From NCBI GenBank assembly GCA_905215655.1, contig CAJMQT010000043.1, forward strand, positions 1 through 15,752: a DNA stretch of 15,752 nt. Direction: 5' to 3'. Within the stretch, counting starts at the first letter, position 1, and each line of letters begins with the position of its first letter. The notes below the pieces were generated by a model. It had not been told where the DNA came from. It was given only the letters and a program-made list of their open reading frames with translations, and made no database searches. Shown piece by piece: positions 15,616 to 15,752 of the stretch. The position numbers and the translations under genes are program-made. Source of the stretch: an uncultured bacterium. GTDB taxonomy: Bacteria > Bacteroidota > Bacteroidia > Bacteroidales > Bacteroidaceae.

Positions 15616-15752
15616 TGGAGCTGGAGGGAGTCGAACCCTCGTCCAAACAGGGAAACCATACGCTTTCTACACGCTTATCCGGGCTTTCGGTTTTCGAGTT
15701 GCGGCAAGACCCCGGCTACCAACCGCAACCTTATCCTCTAAGATTTCATCAT
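15616..15752 (-). ncRNA. ssrA: transfer-messenger RNA (tmRNA), 3' part; the 5' part is beyond the window
   Basis: tmRNA rescues stalled ribosomes by acting as tRNA-Ala and as a short message for a degradation tag. The minus strand carries its 3' portion. The T-arm is GAGGG-TTCGACT-CCCTC (complement of 15624-15640), followed by the acceptor strand CAGCTCCA ending at 15616. Upstream is a full pseudoknot: stem 1 GTTGCGG/CCGCAAC (15723-15729 with 15698-15704) and stem 2 CCGGG/CCCGG (15711-15715 with 15679-15683). The segment GCGTATGGTTTCCCTGTTTGGACGAGGG before and through the T-arm is also typical of the family. The next genomic bases are CAA, so CCA is added after transcription. The tag reading frame and alanine acceptor 5' strand lie outside the window. 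Confidence 0.95.

Noticed and set aside
15616..15752. ssrA 3' end as an integration site for a genomic island carrying the glycoside hydrolases
   Set aside because: I see no second copy of the ssrA 3' sequence in the window and no integrase, so there is no support for an att site here.

Overview
The window looks like chromosomal DNA from a Bacteroidales bacterium, most likely Prevotellaceae. The signs are lipoprotein and Sec signals of Bacteroidetes type, poor Shine-Dalgarno sites, one clear Bacteroidetes promoter (TTTG, 20 bp, TATATTTG), a tmRNA gene without an encoded CCA, and intergenic short-repeat clusters of a kind I associate from memory with Prevotella. Base composition is fairly even within genes and AT-rich between them. 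The genus is an inference.

Left block (290-6166, + strand) is a complete tripartite RND efflux operon: a periplasmic adaptor lipoprotein, an HAE1/AcrB-type proton-driven pump, and an OprM/TolC-type outer-membrane lipoprotein. It is preceded by an AT-rich leader holding a possible promoter and an 8-bp inverted repeat. Next on the same strand is an LpxA-type acyltransferase (6310-7083) that keeps the catalytic His but has changed several substrate-loop residues. After it comes a 332-bp gene-free stretch with four alternating copies of a 15-bp palindrome-forming unit, two small palindromes and a good promoter. That promoter drives a secreted alpha/beta hydrolase (7437-8798).

The hydrolase converges on a HI0933/YhiN/BaiN-type flavoprotein (10179-8926, - strand). 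The 127 bp between them is nearly filled by heptamer repeats in opposing orientation.

Right block (15465-10264, - strand) is a three-gene glycoside hydrolase operon read right to left: GH29 alpha-L-fucosidase-like, GH2 beta-galactosidase-like and GH28 polygalacturonase-like, all with export signals. It ends in a strong intrinsic terminator that also abuts the flavoprotein start. Together the enzymes suggest stepwise removal of fucose, galactose and galacturonic acid from a plant or pectic oligosaccharide. No SusC/SusD pair or regulator is in view.

At the right edge is the 3' part of ssrA (tmRNA) on the - strand, followed by its own hairpin terminator.

I found no CRISPR array, integrase, transposase, phage gene or clearly new defence or biosynthetic system. 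The most interesting material is in the intergenic repeats, the divergent LpxA and the non-canonical GH29 active-site region.
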